21,699 bases of DNA, taken from positions 1-21,699 of the forward strand of contig CANHCD010000006.1 in assembly GCA_947458795.1 (NCBI GenBank), read 5' to 3'. How positions within the stretch are numbered: the stretch's first letter is position 1; each line of letters begins with the position of its first letter. Below the pieces are notes generated by a model that saw nothing but the letters and a program-made list of their open reading frames with translations, was not told the origin of the DNA and ran no database searches. The stretch is from Cyclobacteriaceae bacterium. GTDB lineage: Bacteria; Bacteroidota; Bacteroidia; Cytophagales; Cyclobacteriaceae. A program made the translations under genes and the position numbers. Shown here in pieces: positions 1 through 7,569 of this stretch.

Positions 1-1586
1 AAATTCCGGCGAACATTCCCCGTTTTTTTGAGATCGAACGAGAAGATTCCTTGACACTGATTCCCATCGAAGAAGTGATTCGTGAGAACTTGATTTCACT
101 ATTTCGAAATGTAGAAATTGAATCCGTAAGCCTTTTCCGAATCACCAGAAATGGGGATTTTACGCTTGAAGAGAGTGAGGATATGGATGCCAACTTCTTG
201 GAGGAAGTGAAGCGCAAATTGATGGAGCGAAAGACCGGAAGGGTAGTTCGTATTGACATTGAGGAGGGCTACTCCAAATGGATGCTCAACTCCCTTCTAG
301 AGCGGTGGAACTTGCGCCCAGATTCGGTTTTTCTAGTCAAAAGAGCCAGCATGCTTGATTTTACTGGACTATGGCAAATCGTTGGAAATAAAAGATTTAA
401 GGAAAGATTGCCTCAGATACCAGATCCAGTAAAACCCCTTTCTTACCCTGAAGAGGGTAGGGCAGATATTTTTGAAGTTCTCAAGGAACGGGATATTCTG
501 CTGCACCATCCCTACAACAACATCGACTCCATTCTCGATTTGATTGAGAATGCAGCGGAAGACCCCAATGTGATGGCCATCAAAATGACCATCTACCGCT
601 TGGCTAAGGATAGTCGCATCACCAAAGCCCTGCTTCGTGCAGCAGAAAATGGAAAACACGTATCCGTACTGTTTGAAGTTAAAGCCCGTTTTGATGAGGA
701 AAACAACATTTTGGAAGCTAAAAAACTCCAAAAAGCAGGTTGCTTTGTGATCTATGGAATCTCCCATTTAAAAACCCACACCAAGTTGCTCCTGATTGTC
801 AAAAAAGATGACCAGGAGATCACCCGCTACGTGCATCTAGGTTCGGGCAACTACAATGAAGATACGGCACGGCTCTATACCGATATTGGCTTGCTTACTA
901 CGAATGAGGTATTGGCTAATGATGTATCCGAGTTCTTTAATGTAATTACTGGCCACTCGGTACCAAGTGACTACCGCAACTTGATTACCGCTCCTCGAGA
1001 CATGCGACACCAGCTTATCTCCTTTATAGAGCAGGAGGCAATCCATGCCAAAAATGGACTTCCTAGTGGCATATTTATTAAGGTCAACTCGCTAGAAGAT
1101 TCCGAAATCATCTATGCGCTCTACCGCGCCTCGCAACAAGGAGTTCAAATCAAGCTTATCGTGCGCGGCATATGTTGCCTCCGACCGAGAAGAAAGGGAT
1201 TGAGTGAAAATATTGAAGTTTTATCCATCGTGGGAGATTTCTTGGAGCATAGTCGGATCTATCATTTTCATAACAATGGGGAAACGCGCACCTATTCGGG
1301 AAGTGCAGACATGATGGTCCGTAGCTTTGATAAGCGCCTCGAATCTTTGTTTAAAGTGGAAGCTCCTCTGTTGGAAAAACAGCTGATGAATATTCTTGCC
1401 TACAACTTGAGGGATAACGCCAACACCTACACCATGCAAGAGGATGGGACATACCTTGCCAAAGCTCCAGCGGAAGGTGAAGTTCGGTTCAATATTCACC
1501 AGGAGTTTTTTAAGGTGAAAGTGAATGAGGTATTAAAGGTAGTCCTGGTAGAAGAAAAGCAGGAAGAGCCAGCTACTGAAGAGTAA
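1..1586 (+). CDS. ppk1: Polyphosphate kinase 1, 3' part (5' end outside window)
   Basis: Makes inorganic polyphosphate from ATP by a reversible transfer through a phosphohistidine. The frame is already open at base 3 and encodes PPK family sequence (IPRFFEIE..., then the LIPIEEVI region) before the TTG at 51, so that TTG is not the start and the gene continues to the left. About 527 residues are visible: the end of the head domain and the two phospholipase-D-like C-terminal domains. The two key histidines are visible: the phospho-acceptor in KTHTKL (codon 777-779) and the second in EHSRIY (codon 1248-1250). They are 157 residues apart, the same separation as H435 and H592 of E. coli PPK. The HLGSGNYNEDTARLYTDIGL motif is intact near 834-893. 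The acidic tail EEKQEEPATEE looks lineage specific. A terminator-like hairpin lies 235 nt downstream. Identity is secure; only the N-terminus is missing. Confidence 0.97.
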   Translation, partial: IPANIPRFFEIEREDSLTLIPIEEVIRENLISLFRNVEIESVSLFRITRNGDFTLEESEDMDANFLEEVKRKLMERKTGRVVRIDIEEGYSKWMLNSLLERWNLRPDSVFLVKRASMLDFTGLWQIVGNKRFKERLPQIPDPVKPLSYPEEGRADIFEVLKERDILLHHPYNNIDSILDLIENAAEDPNVMAIKMTIYRLAKDSRITKALLRAAENGKHVSVLFEVKARFDEENNILEAKKLQKAGCFVIYGISHLKTHTKLLLIVKKDDQEITRYVHLGSGNYNEDTARLYTDIGLLTTNEVLANDVSEFFNVITGHSVPSDYRNLITAPRDMRHQLISFIEQEAIHAKNGLPSGIFIKVNSLEDSEIIYALYRASQQGVQIKLIVRGICCLRPRRKGLSENIEVLSIVGDFLEHSRIYHFHNNGETRTYSGSADMMVRSFDKRLESLFKVEAPLLEKQLMNILAYNLRDNANTYTMQEDGTYLAKAPAEGEVRFNIHQEFFKVKVNEVLKVVLVEEKQEEPATEE

Positions 1587-1742
1587 GTTTTTCACATTTC
1601 CGAAAGATTTAGCCCCCTTTATAAAATGAACAGAACTATTTAGGGGACGAACAGCATAATTTCATTATTTTATACTGAATTGGAATTATCTGTGGTAATT
1701 TGAATTGGAAAAAATTAAAAAATTCAATTTTTTCTATTGAAT

Positions 1743-1772
1743 TTTGATTTATTGATAATTGTGGTATTTTTG
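1743..1772 (+). promoter_or_regulatory. Bacteroidota-type promoter candidate
   Basis: TTTG (1743-1746), an 18-nt spacer, then TATTTTTG (1765-1772). This matches the Bacteroidota consensus TTTG / TAnnTTTG at both elements. No gene begins downstream before the terminator at 1822. The surrounding DNA is very AT-rich, so a chance match is a real possibility. Confidence 0.4.
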
Positions 1773-1778
1773 ATATTA

Positions 1779-1846
1779 TTGTGGTAGTTAAATAATAGTT
1801 GGTTTAGTTTTCAAATAAAGGGCAGGAGATTTTCTCCTGCTTTTTT
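1779..1846 (+). ncRNA. Candidate small RNA of about 70 nt
   Basis: Inferred from a promoter-like element ending at 1772 and an intrinsic terminator ending at 1846, with no open reading frame between them. The start is estimated at about 7 nt past the -7 element. I do not recognise it as a known RNA family. It may instead be only the 3' trailer of ppk1. Confidence 0.25.
1822..1846 (+). terminator. Rho-independent terminator
   Basis: A perfect 7-bp stem GCAGGAG / CTCCTGC (1822-1828 with 1834-1840) with an ATTTT loop is followed at once by six T residues on the plus strand. It would end transcription from ppk1 or from the candidate small RNA. Confidence 0.85.
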
Positions 1847-1897
1847 AGTTTATACCCATCCCGAAATTATTTTTGATTACATCTCTGCGAAAGGCAT

Positions 1898-1927
1898 AAA
1901 AAAAAAGCCCAAACTTTCGTTTGAGCT
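1898..1927 (-). terminator. Terminator of the sucC/tRNA-Arg transcript
   Basis: On the minus strand, AGCTCAAAC and GTTTGGGCT form a 9-bp stem with one G-T pair, closed by a GAAA tetraloop. Eight or more T residues follow immediately. It lies just 3' of the tRNA gene and is a strong intrinsic terminator. Confidence 0.85.
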
Positions 1928-1933
1928 TTGGAG

Positions 1934-2007
1934 TACAGACGGAAGGATTCGAACCCTCAACCCTCGGAGCCGAAATCCGATATTCTATCCAGTTGAACTA
2001 CGTCTGC
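1934..2007 (-). tRNA. tRNA-Arg (anticodon TCG)
   Basis: A 74-nt cloverleaf can be folded by eye. The acceptor stem is GCAGACG with CGTCTGT (first pair G-T) and the discriminator base is A. The anticodon stem TCGGA/TCCGA encloses the loop TTTCGGC, giving anticodon TCG (reads CGA and, when modified, other CGN codons). The T arm is GAGGG-TTCGAAT-CCTTC. CCA is not encoded, so it must be added after transcription. The 5' end lies 10 nt after the sucC stop codon on the same strand, so the tRNA may be processed from a sucC read-through transcript. Confidence 0.93.
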
Positions 2008-2017
2008 GTACTTATTT

Positions 2018-3226
2018 TTACAAAGCGGCTTTCACACGCTCAGCAGCTTCCTTGAGGGTAATCGCTGAAAATACTTTCAATCCAGAATCATCGATGATTT
2101 TTGCACCTTCTGCAGCGTTGGTACCTTGAAGACGAACAATAATCGGAACGCGAATGTCACCGATAGATTTGTAGGCTTCTACCACGCCATTGGCAATACG
2201 GTCGCAACGAACAATTCCACCAAATACATTGATTAGGATCGCTTTTACGTTAGGGTCTTTCAAGATAATTCGGAAACCAGCTTCTACCGTAGTGGCATTC
2301 GCTCCTCCTCCCACATCAAGGAAGTTGGCGGGTTCACCCCCCGAAAGTTTGATCATGTCCATGGTAGCCATGGCAAGACCTGCTCCGTTGACCATACAGC
2401 CTACATTGCCATCCAATTTCACATAGTTCAATCCAGACTCACCTGCTTCCACTTCCAAAGGATCTTCTTCGGCCAAGTCTCTCAATTCCGCCAACTTGGG
2501 CTGACGGTAGAGGGCGTTGTCATCCACATTCACTTTTGCGTCTACTGCCAAGATCTTGTCATCAGACGTTTTGAGCACTGGGTTGATTTCAAACTGAGAA
2601 GAGTCAGTGCCTACATATGCTGCATAAAGCGAGCCAATAAACTTCACCATCTCTTTGTGAGCAGTGCCAGTCAATCCCAATTTGAAGGCAACTTTACGGG
2701 CTTGGAAGCCTTGTAAACCAACTTTCGGATCGATCCACTCCTTGATGATTTTTTCAGGGTGGTGTTCAGCAACTTCTTCAATGTCCATACCGCCTTCTGT
2801 TGAGGCCATGATCACGTTAGAACCAGTGGCGCGATCCAATAGGATAGACATGTAATATTCTTTCGGTTCGGACGCTCCAGGATAGTATACATCCTCAGCG
2901 ATCAACACCTTATTTACTTTTTTTCCTTCAGCACCAGTTTGGATGGTCACCAAAGTGCCTCCCAAGATCGCTGCCGACTTTTCTTTTACATCTTCTAATT
3001 TTTTGGCAAGAACCACACCTCTGGAGCCAGTTTCTTTAACTTCTCCTTTGCCTCTACCTCCTGCGTGGATCTGTGCTTTGATCACGAACCAAGAAGTGCC
3101 AGTTTGTGCGTTGAGCTTCACTGCTGCTTCATGTGCTTCCTCAGGACTGCTGGCTACAATACCCTCTTGGATACGAACGCCATACCCTTTTAATACTTCT
3201 TTCGCTTGATATTCGTGAATATTCAT
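2018..3226 (-). CDS. sucC: Succinate-CoA ligase (ADP-forming), beta subunit
   Basis: TCA-cycle enzyme subunit that binds nucleotide and succinate and works as a complex with SucD. The product is 402 residues, slightly longer than the 388 of E. coli SucC. It starts with the classic MNIHEYQAKEVL and has an ATP-grasp domain with VIKAQIHAGGRGKG (about residues 48-61). The C-terminal CoA-ligase domain shows GNVGCMVNGAGLAMATMD, LDVGGGA, INVFGGIVRCD and RLQGTNAAEG. The ATG at 3226 fits the family N-terminus. No sucD is present beside it. A tRNA-Arg follows the stop by 10 nt. A promoter-like element lies immediately upstream. Identity is certain. Confidence 0.98.
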   Translation of the reverse strand: MNIHEYQAKEVLKGYGVRIQEGIVASSPEEAHEAAVKLNAQTGTSWFVIKAQIHAGGRGKGEVKETGSRGVVLAKKLEDVKEKSAAILGGTLVTIQTGAEGKKVNKVLIAEDVYYPGASEPKEYYMSILLDRATGSNVIMASTEGGMDIEEVAEHHPEKIIKEWIDPKVGLQGFQARKVAFKLGLTGTAHKEMVKFIGSLYAAYVGTDSSQFEINPVLKTSDDKILAVDAKVNVDDNALYRQPKLAELRDLAEEDPLEVEAGESGLNYVKLDGNVGCMVNGAGLAMATMDMIKLSGGEPANFLDVGGGANATTVEAGFRIILKDPNVKAILINVFGGIVRCDRIANGVVEAYKSIGDIRVPIIVRLQGTNAAEGAKIIDDSGLKVFSAITLKEAAERVKAAL

Positions 3227-3243
3227 CTATAGGAAATTTTGCC

Positions 3244-3275
3244 CGAAGATAAGCTTGCATGGGGAATATAGCAAA
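3244..3275 (-). promoter_or_regulatory. Promoter candidate for sucC
   Basis: Read on the minus strand: TTTG (3275-3272), a 20-nt spacer, then TATCTTCG (3251-3244). The second element is one base off the TAnnTTTG consensus. The predicted start would leave a leader of only about 10-12 nt before the sucC ATG, with no Shine-Dalgarno sequence. Confidence 0.5.
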
Positions 3276-3363
3276 CTGGAATCCGTGAATTTTAGCAAAA
3301 CAGCCTGTTAATTCCTGGATTAGAAGGATTTGTTTTACATTTAAAAAATCAAAAATTCTTAGC

Positions 3364-4020
3364 ATGCTGATTGCCAAAGGTATTCATAAATCTTACGGTT
3401 CGTTGGAGGTGTTAAAGGGGGTAGATTTGGAAATTTCCAAAGGAGAAATTGTTTCTATTGTGGGAGCTTCTGGTGCTGGTAAAAGCACGCTACTCCATCT
3501 TTTAGGAACCTTGGATCGCCCAGATCTTGGATCACTATTCTTGAATGATCAAAACCTGCTCCAACTTCAAGGGGATGCCCTTGCCGAATTTCGAAATTCT
3601 CGAATTGGGTTTATCTTCCAGTTTCACAACCTGCTTCCGGAATTTACTGCGCTAGAGAATATTTGTATTCCCGGATTTATTCAGGGCAGGGAAGAAAAAG
3701 AGTTGACCCACCGGGCTGAGGAACTTGCGGAAATTCTTGGAATTCGCCATCGCCTGGAGCACAAGCCTTCTGAGCTTTCTGGGGGAGAGCAGCAACGGGT
3801 AGCTGTGGCTCGTGCCTTGATCAATAGTCCCGACCTGGTTTTTGCGGATGAGCCGAGTGGCAATCTTGATACGAGCAATGCGAGAGCACTTCACGACTTA
3901 TTTTTCAAGTTGCGCGATACCTTTCAACTTTCTTTTGTGATCGTCACACACAACGAGGAATTGGCCGCCATGGCTGACCGTAAGGTGGTGATGAAGGATG
4001 GCCGTATCGAAGGGGCTTAA
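3364..4020 (+). CDS. lolD: ABC transporter ATP-binding protein, LolD type
   Basis: ATPase subunit of an envelope ABC transporter. The closest family is LolD, which powers release of lipoproteins from the inner membrane with LolC/LolE-type permeases; MacB/FtsE-like ATPases are neighbours in sequence space. The product has 218 residues, usual for the family. Walker A is GASGAGKST (34-42), the Q-loop Gln is residue 86 in FIFQFHNLLPEFTALEN, the signature is LSGGEQQRVAVARAL (138-152), Walker B is LVFADEPSGNLD (158-169) and the switch His is 196 in IVTHN. The LLPEFTALEN stretch is characteristic of LolD. No permease is encoded nearby, so the partner must be elsewhere. It is divergent from sucC across a 137-bp intergenic region, and its TAA stop abuts the bcp stop. 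The ATPase assignment is certain; the Lol assignment is likely. Confidence 0.88.
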   Translation: MLIAKGIHKSYGSLEVLKGVDLEISKGEIVSIVGASGAGKSTLLHLLGTLDRPDLGSLFLNDQNLLQLQGDALAEFRNSRIGFIFQFHNLLPEFTALENICIPGFIQGREEKELTHRAEELAEILGIRHRLEHKPSELSGGEQQRVAVARALINSPDLVFADEPSGNLDTSNARALHDLFFKLRDTFQLSFVIVTHNEELAAMADRKVVMKDGRIEGA

Positions 4021-4470
4021 CTACTTATTTAGCTGCTTGAGCATAGCCGAGACATGGGCCTTGTTTTCAAAAAAGCCATCAAAAACTGCCACCACTTTGT
4101 GTTGACTATCCAATAGGTAGGTGACTCGGGTTGGCATTTTGATGATCGGGATCAGGGCATCGTAAGCCTTGCATACTTTTCCTGATTCGTCTGCCAGTAG
4201 TTCGAAGGGCAGGCGGTGCGTCTTTTTAAACTTTTCATGGGTGGCCAAATTGTCCCTGCTGATCCCAAATACTGGGATATCTAGCTCTCGGAATGCGGCA
4301 AACTGATCCCGAAATTCGCAGGCTTCCGTGGTGCAGCCTGGCGTAAAATCCTTGGGATAAAAATAGAGGATCACCGATTTTTCCGCCAAGTCTTTGGAAA
4401 GCGTAATGCTGCCCAGGCTAGTTGCGGCAAGTGTAAAGTCAGGTGCTTGAGTTCCTACAGGTAAGGCCAT
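4021..4470 (-). CDS. bcp: Thioredoxin-dependent peroxiredoxin, Bcp/PrxQ type
   Basis: Cytoplasmic thiol peroxidase that reduces hydrogen peroxide and organic hydroperoxides and is recycled by thioredoxin. It has 149 residues, close to the E. coli Bcp length. The active-site region FYPKDFTPGCTTEACEFRD carries the peroxidatic Cys46 and a second Cys51, the spacing of the atypical 2-Cys Bcp class (C45/C50 in E. coli). The Thr before the peroxidatic Cys is in place (FTPGC), as is the downstream Arg (GISRDN). It is transcribed toward lolD, and the two stop codons are directly adjacent with no spacer. The ATG at 4470 is the natural start. No Shine-Dalgarno sequence is visible. Confidence 0.96.
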   Translation of the reverse strand: MALPVGTQAPDFTLAATSLGSITLSKDLAEKSVILYFYPKDFTPGCTTEACEFRDQFAAFRELDIPVFGISRDNLATHEKFKKTHRLPFELLADESGKVCKAYDALIPIIKMPTRVTYLLDSQHKVVAVFDGFFENKAHVSAMLKQLNK

Positions 4471-4551
4471 ATTTTTTTGAATAGAAACAGTTTAGGGAGA
4501 AGGAAGGTTTTCAAATTAACCTAATCCTAGTCTAAGCTAGGTAGAATCTTT

Positions 4552-4559
4552 TAGCTTTG
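4552..4559 (+). promoter_or_regulatory. -7 promoter element before the EamA transporter gene
   Basis: TAGCTTTG is an exact match to the Bacteroidota -7 consensus TAnnTTTG, but no TTG-type -33 element is found at the usual distance. If it is used, transcription would start near 4566. That would leave almost no leader before the TTG at 4570 and about 50 nt before the ATG at 4615, a weak argument for the ATG. A small palindrome CCTAG/CTAGG lies just upstream (4527-4542). Confidence 0.35.
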
Positions 4560-4569
4560 TAAATCAATT

Positions 4570-5418
4570 TTGTCACCAAGCGCATTTTCCTTGAAAATCA
4601 GTCCCGTACAGTCCATGCTATTGGCAGGCATATTTTTTGCGCTGATGAATGTGTCGGTCAAGTTTATTCCCCACATTCCGGCCATTGAAATTGTCTGGTT
4701 TCGGTCTGTCTTTAGCGCGGTTTTTACGGTGATAGTTTTAACCAAAAAAGGAATCCCGCTTTTTGGAACCAATAAATTGAGTTTGGTCGCAAGAGGCATA
4801 GTGGGTTCCATCAGTTTGATCTTATTTTTCTACACGCTGCAGCGCATTCCTTTGGCTAGCGCAGTGACAATGCAGTACCTTTCACCCATCTTCACGACGA
4901 TTCTGGGCATTTTTATCCTCAAGGAAAAAGTAAAGGCAAGGCAGTTTGTCTACTTCGGATTGGCTTTTGCAGGGGTACTATTGATTCAGGGAGTAGATCC
5001 TCGCGTAGATGGTTTGAGTGCTGCGATGGGCTTGATTTCTGCATTGGCTTCCGGTATCGCGTACAACCTTATCCGAAAGTTGAAAGGCATTGAACATCCC
5101 ATGGTGATTATATTTTATTTCCCCTTGGTGACCTTACCCATCGCTTCGGTGCTGATGTATTTTGACTGGGTGACTCCAATCGGTTGGGATTGGTTGATTT
5201 TGATTTGGATAGGTTTCTGCACGCAAAACGCGCAGTATTTCATGACCTTGGCCTATCAGTCGGGCAATGTTTCACGTATTTCTAGTTTGAGTTACCTTGG
5301 AGTGGTTTATGCCTTGATATTTGGGTTTCTGCTATTTGGAGAAACCTTCCCCATTCCATCGTACATCGGGATGGCTTTAGTTTTCATTGGAATTCTTTTG
5401 AATTTACGGGTAAAATAG
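4570..5418 (+). CDS. EamA/DMT-superfamily transporter
   Basis: Inner-membrane protein of the drug/metabolite transporter superfamily with two EamA repeats. About 282 residues contain roughly ten hydrophobic segments, for example LLAGIFFALMNVSVKF, FVYFGLAFAGVLLIQG and IGMALVFIGILLNLRV. The repeat boundary is near residue 140. The conserved EamA features are visible: an early aromatic and basic stretch (EIVWFRSVFSAV), an ILGIFILKEKV segment in repeat 1 and the equivalent LLFGETFPI in repeat 2. The substrate cannot be read from sequence. The frame opens after a stop at 4552-4554. The only long start is TTG at 4570; ATG at 4615 would remove 15 residues but keep every membrane segment, so the start is unsettled. 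It reads in the same direction as pncB, 35 nt away, and may be co-transcribed. Confidence 0.9.
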   Translation: MSPSAFSLKISPVQSMLLAGIFFALMNVSVKFIPHIPAIEIVWFRSVFSAVFTVIVLTKKGIPLFGTNKLSLVARGIVGSISLILFFYTLQRIPLASAVTMQYLSPIFTTILGIFILKEKVKARQFVYFGLAFAGVLLIQGVDPRVDGLSAAMGLISALASGIAYNLIRKLKGIEHPMVIIFYFPLVTLPIASVLMYFDWVTPIGWDWLILIWIGFCTQNAQYFMTLAYQSGNVSRISSLSYLGVVYALIFGFLLFGETFPIPSYIGMALVFIGILLNLRVK

Positions 5419-5453
5419 TTTGTAATTTCACAGTTTCTAATCCTGCTTAGTAG

Positions 5454-6947
5454 ATGAAGATTACCAAAGATTTGTACCAAAGTAACCTTGCCTTGCTGAC
5501 TGATTTTTACCAGCTGACCATGGCTTATGCCTATTGGAAGTCGGGAAAAGGAGAGCAGGAAGCGGTATTCAATTTATTTTTCCGAAAGAACCCGTTTGAG
5601 GGGGGCTTTACCTTGGCCGCAGGCTTGGACTATGTGGTGGATTACTGCAAAAACCTACAGTTTGAGCAAGGGGAGCTGGACTACTTGAGGAAGATGAATC
5701 AGAAGGATGGCACACCCATGTTTGCCTCCGAATTTTTGGATTACCTGAAGGAGCTTCGGTTTACCTGTGACATTGATGCAGTCGAAGAGGGGACGGTGGT
5801 GTTTCCCAATGCGCCTATGGTGCAGGTGAGGGGGAGTTTGATTCAGTGCCAACTTTTGGAAACCCCCTTGTTGAATATTCTTAATTTCCAGACCTTGATT
5901 GCGACTAAGGCCGCACGGATCAATTTGGCTGCGCAAGGAGCCCCAGTTTTGGAATTTGGCTTGCGAAGGGCACAAGGCATTGATGGTGCTTTGGCCGCCA
6001 GTAGAGCCTCGTACATCGGCGGTTGCAGTTCCACTAGCAATGTGATGGCGGGCAAACTTTTTGATATCCCTGTTTCGGGAACGCATGCACACAGCTGGAT
6101 TCTTTCCTTTGATTCTGAATTGGAGGCTTTTTATGCCTATGCAGAGGCCTTCCCAGATCACTGTGTGTTTTTGGTGGATACTTACGATACTTTGGCAGGA
6201 GTAAAAAACGCCATTCAGGTAGGATTAAGTTTGCGGAAAAAAGGCAAAGAGATGCTAGGCATCCGTATTGATTCGGGGGATTTGGCCTACTTCTCCATTC
6301 AGGCAAGACAGCTTTTGGATGAAGCAGGGTTCCCAAATGCCAAAGTGTATGCTTCCAATGACTTGGATGAGTACATCATCACCTCACTAAAATCTCAAGA
6401 TGCTGCCATCGATGTATGGGGTGTAGGAACTAAGTTGGTGACGGCATTTGACCAGCCTGCATTGGGGGCGGTTTACAAACTTTCAGCCATAAAGAACACC
6501 TCAGGATCCTGGGTGCCCAAGGTGAAAGTATCTCAGCAATCCTTGAAAATCAATATTCCTGGCATCCATAAGGTTCGCCGTTACTTCAGCAAGGGCAAGG
6601 CTGTAGCAGATATGATCTATTTGGAAGGGCAGGCCATTAATCCCCAGGGAATCATGATCATTGATCCCAACGATGCCACGCAACGGAAGCGCTTGATGCC
6701 GGCATTTTACGAGGGAGAGGAGCTGCTCAAGCCTATTTTCCGAAAAGGGAAGCTGGTCTATTCTTTGCCCAGCTTGCAGCAAATTCGAGAGCGAGCAGGA
6801 GCCCAATTGGAAGCATTTGATAAAACGCACAAGCGATTGACCAACCCCCATGTCTATCCGGTAGGCTTGGAGGAGCATTTGCATCAGCTGCGAATGGAAT
6901 TGGTTATTGCTGCAAAAAATAGTTCCAATGATACAGATGAGACTTGA
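5454..6947 (+). CDS. pncB: Nicotinate phosphoribosyltransferase
   Basis: Converts nicotinate and PRPP to nicotinate mononucleotide with ATP hydrolysis, the entry step of the Preiss-Handler NAD salvage route. It has 497 residues. The N-terminus shows the family motif LLTDFYQLTMAYAYW (14-28). Further motifs are LEFGLRRAQGIDGALAASRA (166-185), SGTHAHSW (208-215, holding the His that is phosphorylated in the family), RIDSGDLAYFS (271-281) and VWGVGTKLVT (321-330). The neighbouring pncA supplies its substrate by deamidating nicotinamide. The 3' end overlaps the probable pncA start by 11 bp, which suggests translational coupling. The ATG at 5454 fits the N-terminus of homologues. Confidence 0.97.
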   Translation: MKITKDLYQSNLALLTDFYQLTMAYAYWKSGKGEQEAVFNLFFRKNPFEGGFTLAAGLDYVVDYCKNLQFEQGELDYLRKMNQKDGTPMFASEFLDYLKELRFTCDIDAVEEGTVVFPNAPMVQVRGSLIQCQLLETPLLNILNFQTLIATKAARINLAAQGAPVLEFGLRRAQGIDGALAASRASYIGGCSSTSNVMAGKLFDIPVSGTHAHSWILSFDSELEAFYAYAEAFPDHCVFLVDTYDTLAGVKNAIQVGLSLRKKGKEMLGIRIDSGDLAYFSIQARQLLDEAGFPNAKVYASNDLDEYIITSLKSQDAAIDVWGVGTKLVTAFDQPALGAVYKLSAIKNTSGSWVPKVKVSQQSLKINIPGIHKVRRYFSKGKAVADMIYLEGQAINPQGIMIIDPNDATQRKRLMPAFYEGEELLKPIFRKGKLVYSLPSLQQIRERAGAQLEAFDKTHKRLTNPHVYPVGLEEHLHQLRMELVIAAKNSSNDTDET

Positions 6948-7569
6948 TACTGCATTACTTCTTGTCGATGTTCAGCATGATTTTCTACCTGGTGGGGCGC
7001 TTGCTGTGCCACAGGGAGATGAGATTTTGCCCATCATCGCTAGTTTACAACCGATGTTTGATTTTATTGTAGCCACCCAAGATTGGCACCCGGCCCATCA
7101 TGGGAGTTTTGCTGCAAACCATCCCGGTACCCAGCCTGGTCAGCAAATCGATTTGGAAGGTTTGTCCCAAATCCTTTGGCCAGTGCATTGTGTACAAGGT
7201 TCCTCGGGAGCTGATTTTCCAACTACCTTGGACCAAAGCAGGTGGCAAGCTGTTTTTCAAAAAGGGAAGAACCCTTTGGTAGATTCCTACTCGGGATTTT
7301 TTGATAATGCCCGCCGTGGAGATACGGGTTTGGCAGACTATTTAAAAAGTAAGGGAATAGCTCGCGTTTTTGTCTGTGGTTTGGCACTGGATTACTGTGT
7401 AAAATTCACGGCTTTGGATGCGCAGAGTTTGGGTTTTAAAACCTATGTACTTACCGATGCCACTCGCGCCGTCAATCTCCATCCTGAGGATGGGAAGCTC
7501 ACTTTGGAAGCCTTGCGAGCGGCTGGGATTACCTGTTTGGAAAGTAAAGATCTGAGTTCCTATGTTTAA
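6937..7569 (+). CDS. pncA: Nicotinamidase (bifunctional nicotinamidase/pyrazinamidase)
   Basis: Hydrolyses nicotinamide to nicotinate and ammonia and so feeds PncB, encoded just upstream. It is an isochorismatase-fold cysteine hydrolase. From the ATG at 6937 the product has 210 residues. The catalytic triad is visible: Asp11 in LLVDVQHDFLPGGALAV, Lys109 in FQKGKNP and Cys154 in CGLALDYCVKFTA. Metal ligands are expected among Asp49, His51 and His55 (TQDWHPAHHGSF) and His84 (PVHCVQG). Earlier ATGs at 6928 and a possible start at 6907 lie further inside pncB; 6937 gives the usual short lead to the first beta strand. Its end overlaps the next gene by 8 bp, so the three genes form one operon. Confidence 0.95.
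   Translation: MRLDTALLLVDVQHDFLPGGALAVPQGDEILPIIASLQPMFDFIVATQDWHPAHHGSFAANHPGTQPGQQIDLEGLSQILWPVHCVQGSSGADFPTTLDQSRWQAVFQKGKNPLVDSYSGFFDNARRGDTGLADYLKSKGIARVFVCGLALDYCVKFTALDAQSLGFKTYVLTDATRAVNLHPEDGKLTLEALRAAGITCLESKDLSSYV

Larger units (their letters stand above)
1587..1933. other. AT-rich spacer between ppk1 and the tRNA
   Basis: No coding potential is visible. The stretch is strongly AT-rich. It contains three copies of TGTGGTA (near 1691, 1760 and 1780) and an inverted repeat GAAAAAATT/AATTTTTTC (1708-1716 with 1726-1734). It also contains a promoter-like element (1743-1772), a plus-strand terminator (1822-1846) and the minus-strand terminator of the tRNA (1898-1927). Confidence 0.7.

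Noticed and set aside
5655..6161. 168-codon open frame antisense to pncB
   Set aside because: It lies wholly within the well-supported pncB gene, shows no domain pattern, and fits an antisense shadow.
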